Notes under the pieces: model-generated | The model's input: only the letters and a program-made list of their open reading frames with translations | Told to the model about the DNA's origin: nothing | Database searches by the model: none | NCBI GenBank assembly: GCA_025350085.1 | Contig: JANXYI010000353.1 | Location: 1-7,283 of the forward strand | Source of the DNA: Deltaproteobacteria bacterium | GTDB lineage: Bacteria > Desulfobacterota > Desulfovibrionia > Desulfovibrionales > Desulfovibrionaceae | Reading direction: 5' to 3' | Length of the DNA stretch: 7,283 bases | In this document: positions 1-5,852 of the stretch, piece after piece | Position numbering within the stretch: position 1 is the first letter of the stretch | Layout: every line of letters begins with the position of its first letter | Position numbers and translations under genes: made by a program

Positions 1-293
1 GTGATGTCGCCTACAACGACCCGCAGGGTGTCGTCCGCCTGCTTAAGCTTGGCGATGGCGACCTCGATGAAGTCCATGCCGACGATGTCCTGCCCTCTGT
101 CATGGTAGTAGCGCAGCACCCGGCCTGCGCCGCACCCCGCCTCCAGGATCCTGCCCTGGCCGGAAGAGAGCGTCAGCTCCGCGTATTTCAAGGGATAACC
201 GTCGGGGTTCTCCGAGGCGCTATCCGCGGAGATGCTAGCCCATCTCTCGTTCCAGTAGTCCTTGTTCGTCGCCGAACGGTACGTGATCCTCAT
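1..293 (-). CDS. Class I SAM-dependent methyltransferase, N-terminal part (cut by left edge)
   Basis: Reading back from an ATG at 293-291, 97 codons run open to the window edge, so only the N-terminal part is present. After a lead of about 45 residues rich in aromatic and charged residues (YRS at 5-7, NKDYWNERW at 10-18) comes the SAM-binding motif I, ILEAGCGAGR, at residues 49-58. An acidic residue follows at the end of strand 2 (GMDF, D74), and GDI at 95-97 matches the next conserved acidic position. This is the Rossmann-fold methyltransferase pattern. The acceptor-binding half is missing, so the substrate cannot be read; O-methylation of a glycan or its substituent is an inference from the neighbours. 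The ATG overlaps the TGA of the upstream SGNH gene by four bases (ATGA), which supports this start and suggests translational coupling. Confidence 0.9.
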   Translation of the reverse strand, partial: MRITYRSATNKDYWNERWASISADSASENPDGYPLKYAELTLSSGQGRILEAGCGAGRVLRYYHDRGQDIVGMDFIEVAIAKLKQADDTLRVVVGDI

Positions 294-1516
294 CGCGACG
301 CCGCCTTCTCTGCACTCTGCCTGTTCAGCCACGTTGCCACATGCTCGCCCACGAGCGCGTTTCCCTGCACGGACAGATGCCCGCCGTAGCTGTCGTTGAT
401 GTACAGCGTGCCGGAATCATGCTGGCGCAATACGTCGGTCATGTCGAGAACCGGGACGATACTCCCGGCATTCCGGAAAAATTCCTGATACAATTGAACG
501 CCCGCTTCGTCGCTTTTCAGGTCCAGCAACTGCGGAATGACGACGACCAGCGGTTTGTGCCCGCGCCGGGCCGCCAGCTCGGCAAAATGTTGCAGGATGG
601 CCCGGAACAGCCGGGTCGCCTCGCCGTCAGCGTACTGCTGGTGCGCCTCGCGGATGTTGCGCCGCATCACCGCCGCGAAGGGGGCGTCCTCCATGCCCCG
701 GGAGGACAGACCTACCAGCCGCGCGGCTTTTCGCAGAATCAGCAGGCCGAGCATGTGGCCATGGCGGGCCGGATTGCGCAGCAGGCTCAGCAGGTACGGT
801 CTCCGGAACTGGAGCGCGCGGAATCTTTCCCTGTAGAACCTGTCGCAGGCCTGGATGTCCGCCAGCCGGTGCTGCAATCCGGCCACATCCTCAGCGCCGC
901 GCACCGGGCACTCCACGAGCTGCAACCGGCCCTGGCTGTCGAGCCTGTGCCTGGGCTTGAAGGCGAAGGTGTTGCCAAACTCCAGATAGTGCTTCCAGCA
1001 GCACTGTATCCGGCAAATCGTCTCCGGCACAAAAGCCAGGACGGCCACGCGCACGGACGGGGGCAGCTTCATCTGTTCATAGCGCATCAACGCCTGGTCC
1101 ACCCCGTAGTTGCCCACCCCGTAATTCGCCACGCCCGCGTTCAGCTTCCGCGAGACGACGTTCTCCCAGGTCTGGTCATCCTCCACCTGGCGGCAGAAGG
1201 CGTAGGAATCGCCAAAAACGGAGATCTCTTCCGGGCTCTGGGGCAGCGCCCTTGCGCGCGAACCTGTGGCATCGATGCGGAAAATTATGTCCCCGTGGGC
1301 GCCCTTCTCCGTGCTTTGGGTATTGGGGCGGCGAGTCCATCCCAGCTGTGCGTCAAAGCTGGTGTTGAAAAATTTTTCCAGCGCCACGGCGTCGAACCTG
1401 GGCAACTCGTCGGCCTCGGTGATCAGCCATTGGAAGTCGCGCCGGAGCCACCGCACGGTGGCCACGAGCGTCACCTCCAGAAGGATGAGCCCAATGCAGA
1501 TGCCAAGAAACACCAT
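290..1516 (-). CDS. Membrane-anchored SGNH-hydrolase-like protein
   Basis: The product is 408 residues. Residues 2-21 form an uninterrupted hydrophobic segment followed by RWLRR, so the protein is probably held in the inner membrane by one N-terminal helix. The SGNH signature begins with FGDSY at 101-105, where S104 would be the nucleophile. A Gly/Asn-rich stretch follows at about 131-139 (NYGVGNYGVD), and near the C-terminus INDSYGGHLS at 373-382 supplies a candidate Asp (D375) and catalytic His (H380). The middle, about 165-320, is basic, Cys-rich near 168-173 and not recognisable. Family members include esterases, deacetylases and the AlgJ/AlgX/OatA-type modules of polysaccharide O-acetylation; which of these applies here cannot be told. 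It starts 49 nt after the kinase gene, with AAGG six bases before the ATG, and its stop overlaps the methyltransferase start. A role in modifying a glycan ester is inferred from context. The SGNH assignment is fairly firm; the activity is unknown. Confidence 0.75.
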   Translation of the reverse strand: MVFLGICIGLILLEVTLVATVRWLRRDFQWLITEADELPRFDAVALEKFFNTSFDAQLGWTRRPNTQSTEKGAHGDIIFRIDATGSRARALPQSPEEISVFGDSYAFCRQVEDDQTWENVVSRKLNAGVANYGVGNYGVDQALMRYEQMKLPPSVRVAVLAFVPETICRIQCCWKHYLEFGNTFAFKPRHRLDSQGRLQLVECPVRGAEDVAGLQHRLADIQACDRFYRERFRALQFRRPYLLSLLRNPARHGHMLGLLILRKAARLVGLSSRGMEDAPFAAVMRRNIREAHQQYADGEATRLFRAILQHFAELAARRGHKPLVVVIPQLLDLKSDEAGVQLYQEFFRNAGSIVPVLDMTDVLRQHDSGTLYINDSYGGHLSVQGNALVGEHVATWLNRQSAEKAASR

Positions 1517-1522
1517 TGCCTA

Positions 1523-1535
1523 CCTTACCCTAAGG
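1523..1535 (-). promoter_or_regulatory. Small inverted repeat overlapping the SD of the SGNH gene
   Basis: On the minus strand CCTTA-GGG-TAAGG can form a 5-bp stem with a 3-nt loop. The 3' arm contains the AAGG (1526-1523) that serves as Shine-Dalgarno for the ATG at 1516. Pairing would partly hide the SD. The stem is short, so a regulatory role is doubtful, and it may be chance. Confidence 0.25.
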
Positions 1536-1565
1536 CTGCGCTGTTCCGTGCCTTCCGGACTCCGG

Positions 1566-2099
1566 TCAGGCCGCGCCCGGCCCGACCAGCCCGGCTTTCC
1601 GGGCGATCTCCTGTGCAAAAACCTCCGCCGGTGTGTCGAACCCACTGTTATCGAGCACCAGGTCCGCCATGGGCGGCGGCGGGAAGGGAATGTCCACGCC
1701 CACCACGTTGCGCGCCTGCCCGGCCAAGGCCGGGCCGTATATACCCTTGGCGTCCCGCTTGGCCAACACCTCCACGGGAACATCCACGAACACCTCGAAA
1801 TAGCGCGACAGGTTCTCGCGGCTCCGGGCCTGAACATCCGGAAAGATGGACAGCAGGCAGCAGACCACGTTGATGCCCTGGCGGTCCAGCCAGGCGCAGA
1901 TCTCGTAGATGCGCTCCGCGTTCTTGCGCCGGCCTTCCAGCGTGTAGTCCGCCGGGGACCGGTCCTGGGCGAAAATGCCCCGCACCTCGTCACCATCCAC
2001 CAGCACGGTGTTCGGAACCTGAGACTTCCACAAGCCGTACACGGCGCGACCGATGGTCGACTTTCCGGCGCCGGACATTCCGATTATCCAAATGACCAT
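1566..2099 (-). CDS. CysC-family (adenylylsulfate-kinase-like) small kinase
   Basis: The product is 177 residues, without the N-terminal extension of about 25 residues seen in E. coli CysC. The Walker A loop GMSGAGKST is at 7-15, DGDEVR at 35-40, S84 aligns with the serine that is phosphorylated in CysC, and RNVVGVD at 130-136 matches the conserved segment after the lid. ATP-dependent phosphorylation of a nucleotide-linked group is therefore expected, in the cytosol. Several APS-contact features are altered: the DR-EN-RR signature reads GRRKNAER at 56-63, and the basic lid (KKAR after KGLY in CysC) reads GPAL at 122-125. Homologues of this type occur in capsule loci; Campylobacter jejuni Cj1415 phosphorylates cytidine diphosphoramidate instead of APS. 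True APS kinase activity for glycan sulfation stays possible. The gene lies 45 nt after the amidotransferase gene, with AGAGGG as SD ahead of the ATG. The family is sure; the substrate is open. Confidence 0.88.
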   Translation of the reverse strand: MVIWIIGMSGAGKSTIGRAVYGLWKSQVPNTVLVDGDEVRGIFAQDRSPADYTLEGRRKNAERIYEICAWLDRQGINVVCCLLSIFPDVQARSRENLSRYFEVFVDVPVEVLAKRDAKGIYGPALAGQARNVVGVDIPFPPPPMADLVLDNSGFDTPAEVFAQEIARKAGLVGPGAA

Positions 2100-2144
2100 G
2101 CCTTGCCCTCTTCCGTTGCCAAAGGTCCGCGCCGCAGGCGTCGT

Positions 2145-3974
2145 CTACCCAAAAAGATCCAGAAAAATACGGGTGTTGATGACGGAAAATATAAATTTGC
2201 TCAGGTGATTGGGCAGTTTCCGCCCGTCACACAGCTCCACCACCCGGTCCCGCCGCACCAACCGAAACACTTCGGCCCCAGGGTCCAGCAGGTAGTCCCG
2301 CACCGCAGCATTGCGCAAGTCCACGATGCTGTCCACAGAGGTGTTGAACCCCTTCTTGCAGCGGTCCAGCCGCACGGTGTCGTTCAGGATGCCCGCCACG
2401 GCCTGCCGCAGCACATACTTGCCGTAGCCCTCGCGGATGAGGTGCCGGGACGGGATCGTGTTGGCAAATCCGAATAGGGCCGTGTCCAGGTAGGGGCTGC
2501 GGTTCTCCACGGAGCAACGCATGGAGTTGAGGTCGTCCTCGTGCAGAAATACCGGGGTCGCTTCGTGGAACAGCTCGTTGAGCATCCGGTTGCGCAGGAG
2601 GTCCGGTGTAAATTGCTCCTCATGAAAGGCCTCCGGGAACGGGGCGGCAAGGTACTCCGCCAACTCGGCGCGGGCATCGAACACATGTTCGCGGTATCCG
2701 GGCTGGGCGCAGTAGAGTTGAGGATCGCGCAGGATGGGATTGCGCACAAACCCGCAGATGTGCCGCCGCCAGTTTTCCAGGGCTTCGTCATAGCCGGGGG
2801 TGTCACGCATGACGGCCAGATGCAGCAGGAAATGATCGTAATAGCCGGTGAACAGTTCATCGGCCGAGGAGCCGGAAAAGGCCACCCGGTAGCCGCTTTG
2901 CTGCACAGCCTCCGAGATCAGCGAATGCGCGTAATAGGTCGCTGTGGCCAGCGGACCGTCGTGATAGGCCACCAGGTCGCGCAGTCGTTCCAGGGACCCT
3001 TGCCGGGAGATGGGATGCAGCTGGTGGGCGCAGCCCAGGTCGCGCACGGTGGCGAGGATGTTGTCCTGCTCGTTGTAGCGCTCGTCCTCGTCGGTGATGG
3101 AGAAGGTCTCCAGGCGGCAATGGCACTCCTTGACCGCGATGGAGGCCAGGGCCGCGGAATCCACGCCGCCGCTCAGGCACATGGCCAGGGGCACGTCGGC
3201 ACGCACACGCAGGCGCATGCTCCCGATCAGGCGCTCGCGCACCCCGGCGATGGCGTCCTCCAGGGTCATGGACTGATCCTGCAGGGGCGTCGGGGCCCAG
3301 TAGCGCCGGGGCGCGCCGATACCCTCCGGCCCGATGGTGAGGCACTGCGCGTAGCGCAGTTCCTGCACCCCCTCGAAGAACGTCTGCGGCCCCTTGTACA
3401 GGGCCTTGTAGCCCAGGGCCAGATAGCGCCGCACATGTTCCACGTTTGGGCTCAACCGGAACTGCGCCAGGGCGGCGAGAAACTTGATCTCCGAGCCGAA
3501 ATACAGGCCGTGGACAGCGCGGAGCAGATACAGGGGCTTCTCGCCGAAGCGGTCCCGGGCCAGGAACAGGGCCTGCCGCCCGGCGTCAAAAACGGCAAAG
3601 CTCCACATCCCCTCGAAGTGCTCCAGGCAGCCCTCACCAAAGAGCCGGTAACATTCCAGCAGCACTTCCGTATCCGAGCTGGTGCGCAGGGCCACCCCGC
3701 TGGCCAGCAGCCGCTCGCGCAACTCCACGTAGTTGTAAATCTCGCCGTTGAAGACCAGCGTGGTGTCGCCGCTGCGGAAGGGCTGGTGCGAGCGGGGGTC
3801 CAGGTCGATGATGCTCAGGCGCGAGTGCAGGAGGCACACCGAGCCTCCGGCCTGGGTCTGGGCGCGCCAGGCCTGCTGGTGGTCCGGCCCGCGGCGGCGC
3901 ATGAGCGTAAGCGTACGCTCCACCGCCTCATCGGACGGCGGGCGTGTGCCCCAGTAGCCGGCTATGCCGCACAT
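2145..3974 (-). CDS. asnB: AsnB-family glutamine-dependent amidotransferase (asparagine synthetase-like)
   Basis: The product is 609 residues in two domains. Residues 2 to about 200 are a class II glutamine amidotransferase: C2 becomes the N-terminal nucleophile after Met removal, with SRLSIIDL at 51-58, NGEIYNY at 76-82 and SSDTE at 99-103. This domain hydrolyses glutamine and passes ammonia onward. Residues from about 235 to the end are the ATP-pyrophosphatase synthetase domain, with the PP-loop SGGVDS at 268-273, ADELFTGYYDH at 371-381, ENRSPYLD at 490-497 and KKGFN at 540-544. The ATG at 3974 is the only acceptable start, because the Cys must be residue 2; an open frame continues upstream but overlaps the synthase gene. 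In E. coli AsnB the synthetase site reads SGEGSDE; here it is SGSSADE (367-373), so the catalytic Glu is Ser. With neighbours that build a carboxylated sugar, amidation of a sugar acid (as proposed for WbpS-like proteins) is a fair alternative to asparagine synthesis. Confidence 0.93.
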   Translation of the reverse strand: MCGIAGYWGTRPPSDEAVERTLTLMRRRGPDHQQAWRAQTQAGGSVCLLHSRLSIIDLDPRSHQPFRSGDTTLVFNGEIYNYVELRERLLASGVALRTSSDTEVLLECYRLFGEGCLEHFEGMWSFAVFDAGRQALFLARDRFGEKPLYLLRAVHGLYFGSEIKFLAALAQFRLSPNVEHVRRYLALGYKALYKGPQTFFEGVQELRYAQCLTIGPEGIGAPRRYWAPTPLQDQSMTLEDAIAGVRERLIGSMRLRVRADVPLAMCLSGGVDSAALASIAVKECHCRLETFSITDEDERYNEQDNILATVRDLGCAHQLHPISRQGSLERLRDLVAYHDGPLATATYYAHSLISEAVQQSGYRVAFSGSSADELFTGYYDHFLLHLAVMRDTPGYDEALENWRRHICGFVRNPILRDPQLYCAQPGYREHVFDARAELAEYLAAPFPEAFHEEQFTPDLLRNRMLNELFHEATPVFLHEDDLNSMRCSVENRSPYLDTALFGFANTIPSRHLIREGYGKYVLRQAVAGILNDTVRLDRCKKGFNTSVDSIVDLRNAAVRDYLLDPGAEVFRLVRRDRVVELCDGRKLPNHLSKFIFSVINTRIFLDLFG

Positions 3975-3975
3975 G

Positions 3976-3999
3976 CCCCACCCCGCCAGGCCCGGGTGG
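3976..3999 (-). promoter_or_regulatory. G-rich ribosome binding site of the amidotransferase gene, with possible masking hairpin
   Basis: GGGGTGGGG (3984-3976) sits one base before the ATG at 3974 and is the only purine-rich SD candidate. On the transcript CCACCC (3999-3994) can pair with GGGTGG (3983-3978) around a 10-nt loop, covering this site. In GC-rich DNA such pairings are common, so the regulatory meaning is uncertain. Confidence 0.3.
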
Positions 4000-4052
4000 C
4001 CCGGAAATGAACCCCTGGCCTCCGCCGGCCGGGACGCGCGCCACAGGGCTCC

Positions 4053-4072
4053 ACAGGCCTGCGAAGGCCTGC
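4053..4072 (-). other. Perfect 7-bp hairpin in the 133-nt spacer between synthase and amidotransferase genes
   Basis: On the minus strand CAGGCCT-TCGC-AGGCCTG (4071-4054) forms a perfect 7-bp stem with a 4-nt loop, extendable by one G-U pair. It lies in the longest non-coding spacer of the window (3975-4107). No T-run follows, so it does not look like an intrinsic terminator. It could be an mRNA-stability or processing element that sets different levels of the genes before and after it; this is inference. Confidence 0.45.
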
Positions 4073-4107
4073 CGGGCAGGGCGCTCGCGTGGGATATGGG
4101 GCTGAGG

Positions 4108-5124
4108 TCATGGATCGAGGTCGCCCAGTTGGATGATTGTGCCCTGGCAAAGGTCCCGGCAAAGCCGCCTGCCAAGCAGCTGCTGCTCGTCCCCCGGCGC
4201 CAGGCCGGTGCCCGGCCGGACCCAGGTGAAGTCCTCCAGGCCCAGGCAGGCGCCGGCAGCGAGGTCGCGCGCCGCGGCGATGGAGCGGCGCATGGCGCCC
4301 TCGCACTGTAGTTCGCAGGCCTGGGGCTTCTTGCCTTCCGGCCCCAGCAGGCTCGAAACCCTGCGGATCGCCTCGACCATGCGGCGCAGGTCCTCCGGAT
4401 CGGCCGAAAGCTGGTGGTCGCGGAAATCCGAGTGGTTCTTATCCACGGTGAAGTGTTTCTCGATGATGCGCGCCCCGGCGGCCACAGCATAGGCTGCGGC
4501 CTCGATGCCCAGCGTATGGTCGGAATAGCCGATGACCGCTTCGGGGAACTCCGCCTGCAGGGCACGGATGGAGCTGAGCGCGGCCTGCTCCGGCGGCACG
4601 GGGTAGCTGGCCACGCAGTGCAGCAGGGCGATGCCCGGGTCTGCGCCGAGGCGCCCCCAGATGGCCTGGATGCGGTCATGCACCCGGCGGACCAGGGCGA
4701 CATCCGCAAGCCCGGTGGAGACCAGCATCGGCTTGGCGAATCCCGCCACAGTGTCGATGAGCGGAAAGAACGTGTTGTCGCCGGAGGCGATCTTGAACAC
4801 CGGCTGCAGGCTGTTCAGGAAATGCGCGCTCTGCAGGTCAAAGGGCGTGGAAAAGAAGATGAGCCCCAGATCCTCGGCCTGCCGGGCCAGCCGCGCGAAC
4901 TCGTCCTGCGTCAACTGAAAAGAGCGCAGCCGCTCCAGGCGCGCGGCATCGGCACCGGTGACGAGATGTTCCGGGAGGAAGGTCTGGAACTTCACAGCGT
5001 CCGCCCCGGCCTGCGCCGCAAGGCCGACAAGCTCCTGAGCCAGGCCGAAGCTGCCCTCGTGGTTGTTGCCGACCTCTGCGACGACGAAGACCTGCTCGGA
5101 GGTGTCGAAGCTGCCTATTTTCAT
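4108..5124 (-). CDS. neuB: NeuB-family nonulosonate (N-acetylneuraminate-type) synthase
   Basis: The product is 338 residues, about the usual length for the family. It would condense phosphoenolpyruvate with a free six-carbon N-acetylated sugar (ManNAc or a 2,4-diacetamido sugar) to give a nine-carbon acid, in the cytosol. The TIM-barrel domain (1 to about 255) shows AEVGNNHEGS at 16-25 with the catalytic-type E17, KFQTF at 45-49, KIASGD at 111-116, SDHTLG at 201-206 and EKHFTVDK at 222-229. H203 and H224 are the expected metal ligands. The C-terminal SAF (antifreeze-like) domain is complete: MRRSI at 278-282 carries the conserved Arg that reaches into the neighbouring subunit's site, followed by RPGTGL at 303-308. 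Sequence alone does not separate sialic, legionaminic and pseudaminic acid synthases. The ATG overlaps the stop of the acetyltransferase gene by four bases (ATGA), so the two are probably translationally coupled. The catalytic family is certain; the exact sugar is not. Confidence 0.95.
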   Translation of the reverse strand: MKIGSFDTSEQVFVVAEVGNNHEGSFGLAQELVGLAAQAGADAVKFQTFLPEHLVTGADAARLERLRSFQLTQDEFARLARQAEDLGLIFFSTPFDLQSAHFLNSLQPVFKIASGDNTFFPLIDTVAGFAKPMLVSTGLADVALVRRVHDRIQAIWGRLGADPGIALLHCVASYPVPPEQAALSSIRALQAEFPEAVIGYSDHTLGIEAAAYAVAAGARIIEKHFTVDKNHSDFRDHQLSADPEDLRRMVEAIRRVSSLLGPEGKKPQACELQCEGAMRRSIAAARDLAAGACLGLEDFTWVRPGTGLAPGDEQQLLGRRLCRDLCQGTIIQLGDLDP

Positions 5125-5831
5125 CGGGCGTGAACCTCGCGGTGCAGATGCAGGACATAGGAAGCGGACTCAAGGGCGAAGCCAAGCTTGGTATACAACC
5201 GGAGCGACGGCGCGTTGGCCAGTTGCGTGCCCACGCGCAGCGGAGCCGGCTCCCCCCGGCAGGCGGTGGAGGCGAATGCGATCATGGACCGGGCTACCGC
5301 CCTGCCGCGCCAGGCCTCGGCCACGGCCACCAAGTCAATGACCACGGACTGCTCCGCTCCGGCCAGGAGCTGCAGGAACCCGACGATCCCGCCCTGCTCC
5401 TCGGCCACCACCATCCAATGCCCCCGGCCCCCGGCGAAGAAGTTGGCGGCCCACTCCTCCTTGATGCGCCCGGCCAGCTCAACGCCGACGTCCGGGTCGC
5501 GATGGAAGCGGCTATGCGTGAACGCGGCGCGGGCCAGGGAGCGCACCCCGGGCTCGTCCGGCGGGCGGGCAAAACGCACGGAGCCGACTCCGGCCCCCAT
5601 GCCCGCCGCGGGCCGCGCAAGCTGCACATTGGTGTCCACCACCCGGAAGCCCAGACCCTGTAAATCAAGCAGCGCCCCGGCATCCTCCACAGGCACCTTG
5701 GCCCCCACGAAGCACGGGCCAGGGGGCAGGTCTTCTGGGCCAAGGGCGCGGCCCCCCACTGCCAGGTGGAAACACGGCTTGCCCATAAGCCCGGCAAGCC
5801 ACGGATCCGGGGTGAGCGCAAGGCCAGACAC
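5121..5831 (-). CDS. WecD-like GNAT sugar N-acetyltransferase
   Basis: The product is 236 residues. The start is GTG at 5831, preceded by AAAGGGG six bases upstream; the next in-frame Met is residue 16 and has no better SD. The layout resembles E. coli WecD (dTDP-fucosamine acetyltransferase, 224 residues). An N-terminal region to about residue 75 includes FVGAKVPVED and LGFRVVDTNVQLARP. A GNAT domain follows, with AAFTHSRFHRDP in the first half, an acetyl-CoA loop of the form AWRGRAVARSM, and the late strand/helix LRVGTQLAN...LYTKLGFALES. By family knowledge it moves an acetyl group from acetyl-CoA to an amino group on a nucleotide-linked or free sugar. It follows an aminotransferase and an SDR and directly precedes the NeuB-type synthase, so it probably acetylates the amino group made by that aminotransferase. 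The WecD resemblance is judged from memory of the family, not an alignment run. The fold is well supported; the substrate is inferred. Confidence 0.84.
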   Translation of the reverse strand: MSGLALTPDPWLAGLMGKPCFHLAVGGRALGPEDLPPGPCFVGAKVPVEDAGALLDLQGLGFRVVDTNVQLARPAAGMGAGVGSVRFARPPDEPGVRSLARAAFTHSRFHRDPDVGVELAGRIKEEWAANFFAGGRGHWMVVAEEQGGIVGFLQLLAGAEQSVVIDLVAVAEAWRGRAVARSMIAFASTACRGEPAPLRVGTQLANAPSLRLYTKLGFALESASYVLHLHREVHAR

Positions 5832-5852
5832 GGCGATCCCCTTTCCCGCTCC

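Noticed and set aside
1523..1535. CCTTA/TAAGG inverted repeat as a strong regulatory site.
   Set aside because: The 5-bp stem with a 3-nt loop is too weak to support more than a low-confidence note; no second copy was seen in the window.
341..1873. Long plus-strand open frame of 510 codons opposite the SGNH and kinase genes.
   Set aside because: It is a GC-rich antisense shadow with no domain, and it crosses two real genes and their spacer.
2541..4010. Plus-strand open frame of 489 codons opposite the amidotransferase gene.
   Set aside because: Low-complexity Gly/Ala/Gln/His-rich translation typical of the antisense frame of a GC-rich gene; no motif.
4053..4072. Hairpin considered as a Rho-independent terminator after the synthase gene.
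   Set aside because: No run of T follows the stem on the minus strand, and the genes on both sides face the same way in one tight series.
3975..4709. In-frame N-terminal extension of the amidotransferase reading frame, to a possible 854-residue protein.
   Set aside because: It overlaps the well-supported synthase gene in another frame, has no recognisable domain, and would bury the catalytic Cys that must be residue 2.
4414..5133. Plus-strand open frame of 239 codons opposite the synthase gene.
   Set aside because: Antisense shadow of a strongly supported gene; no recognisable motif.
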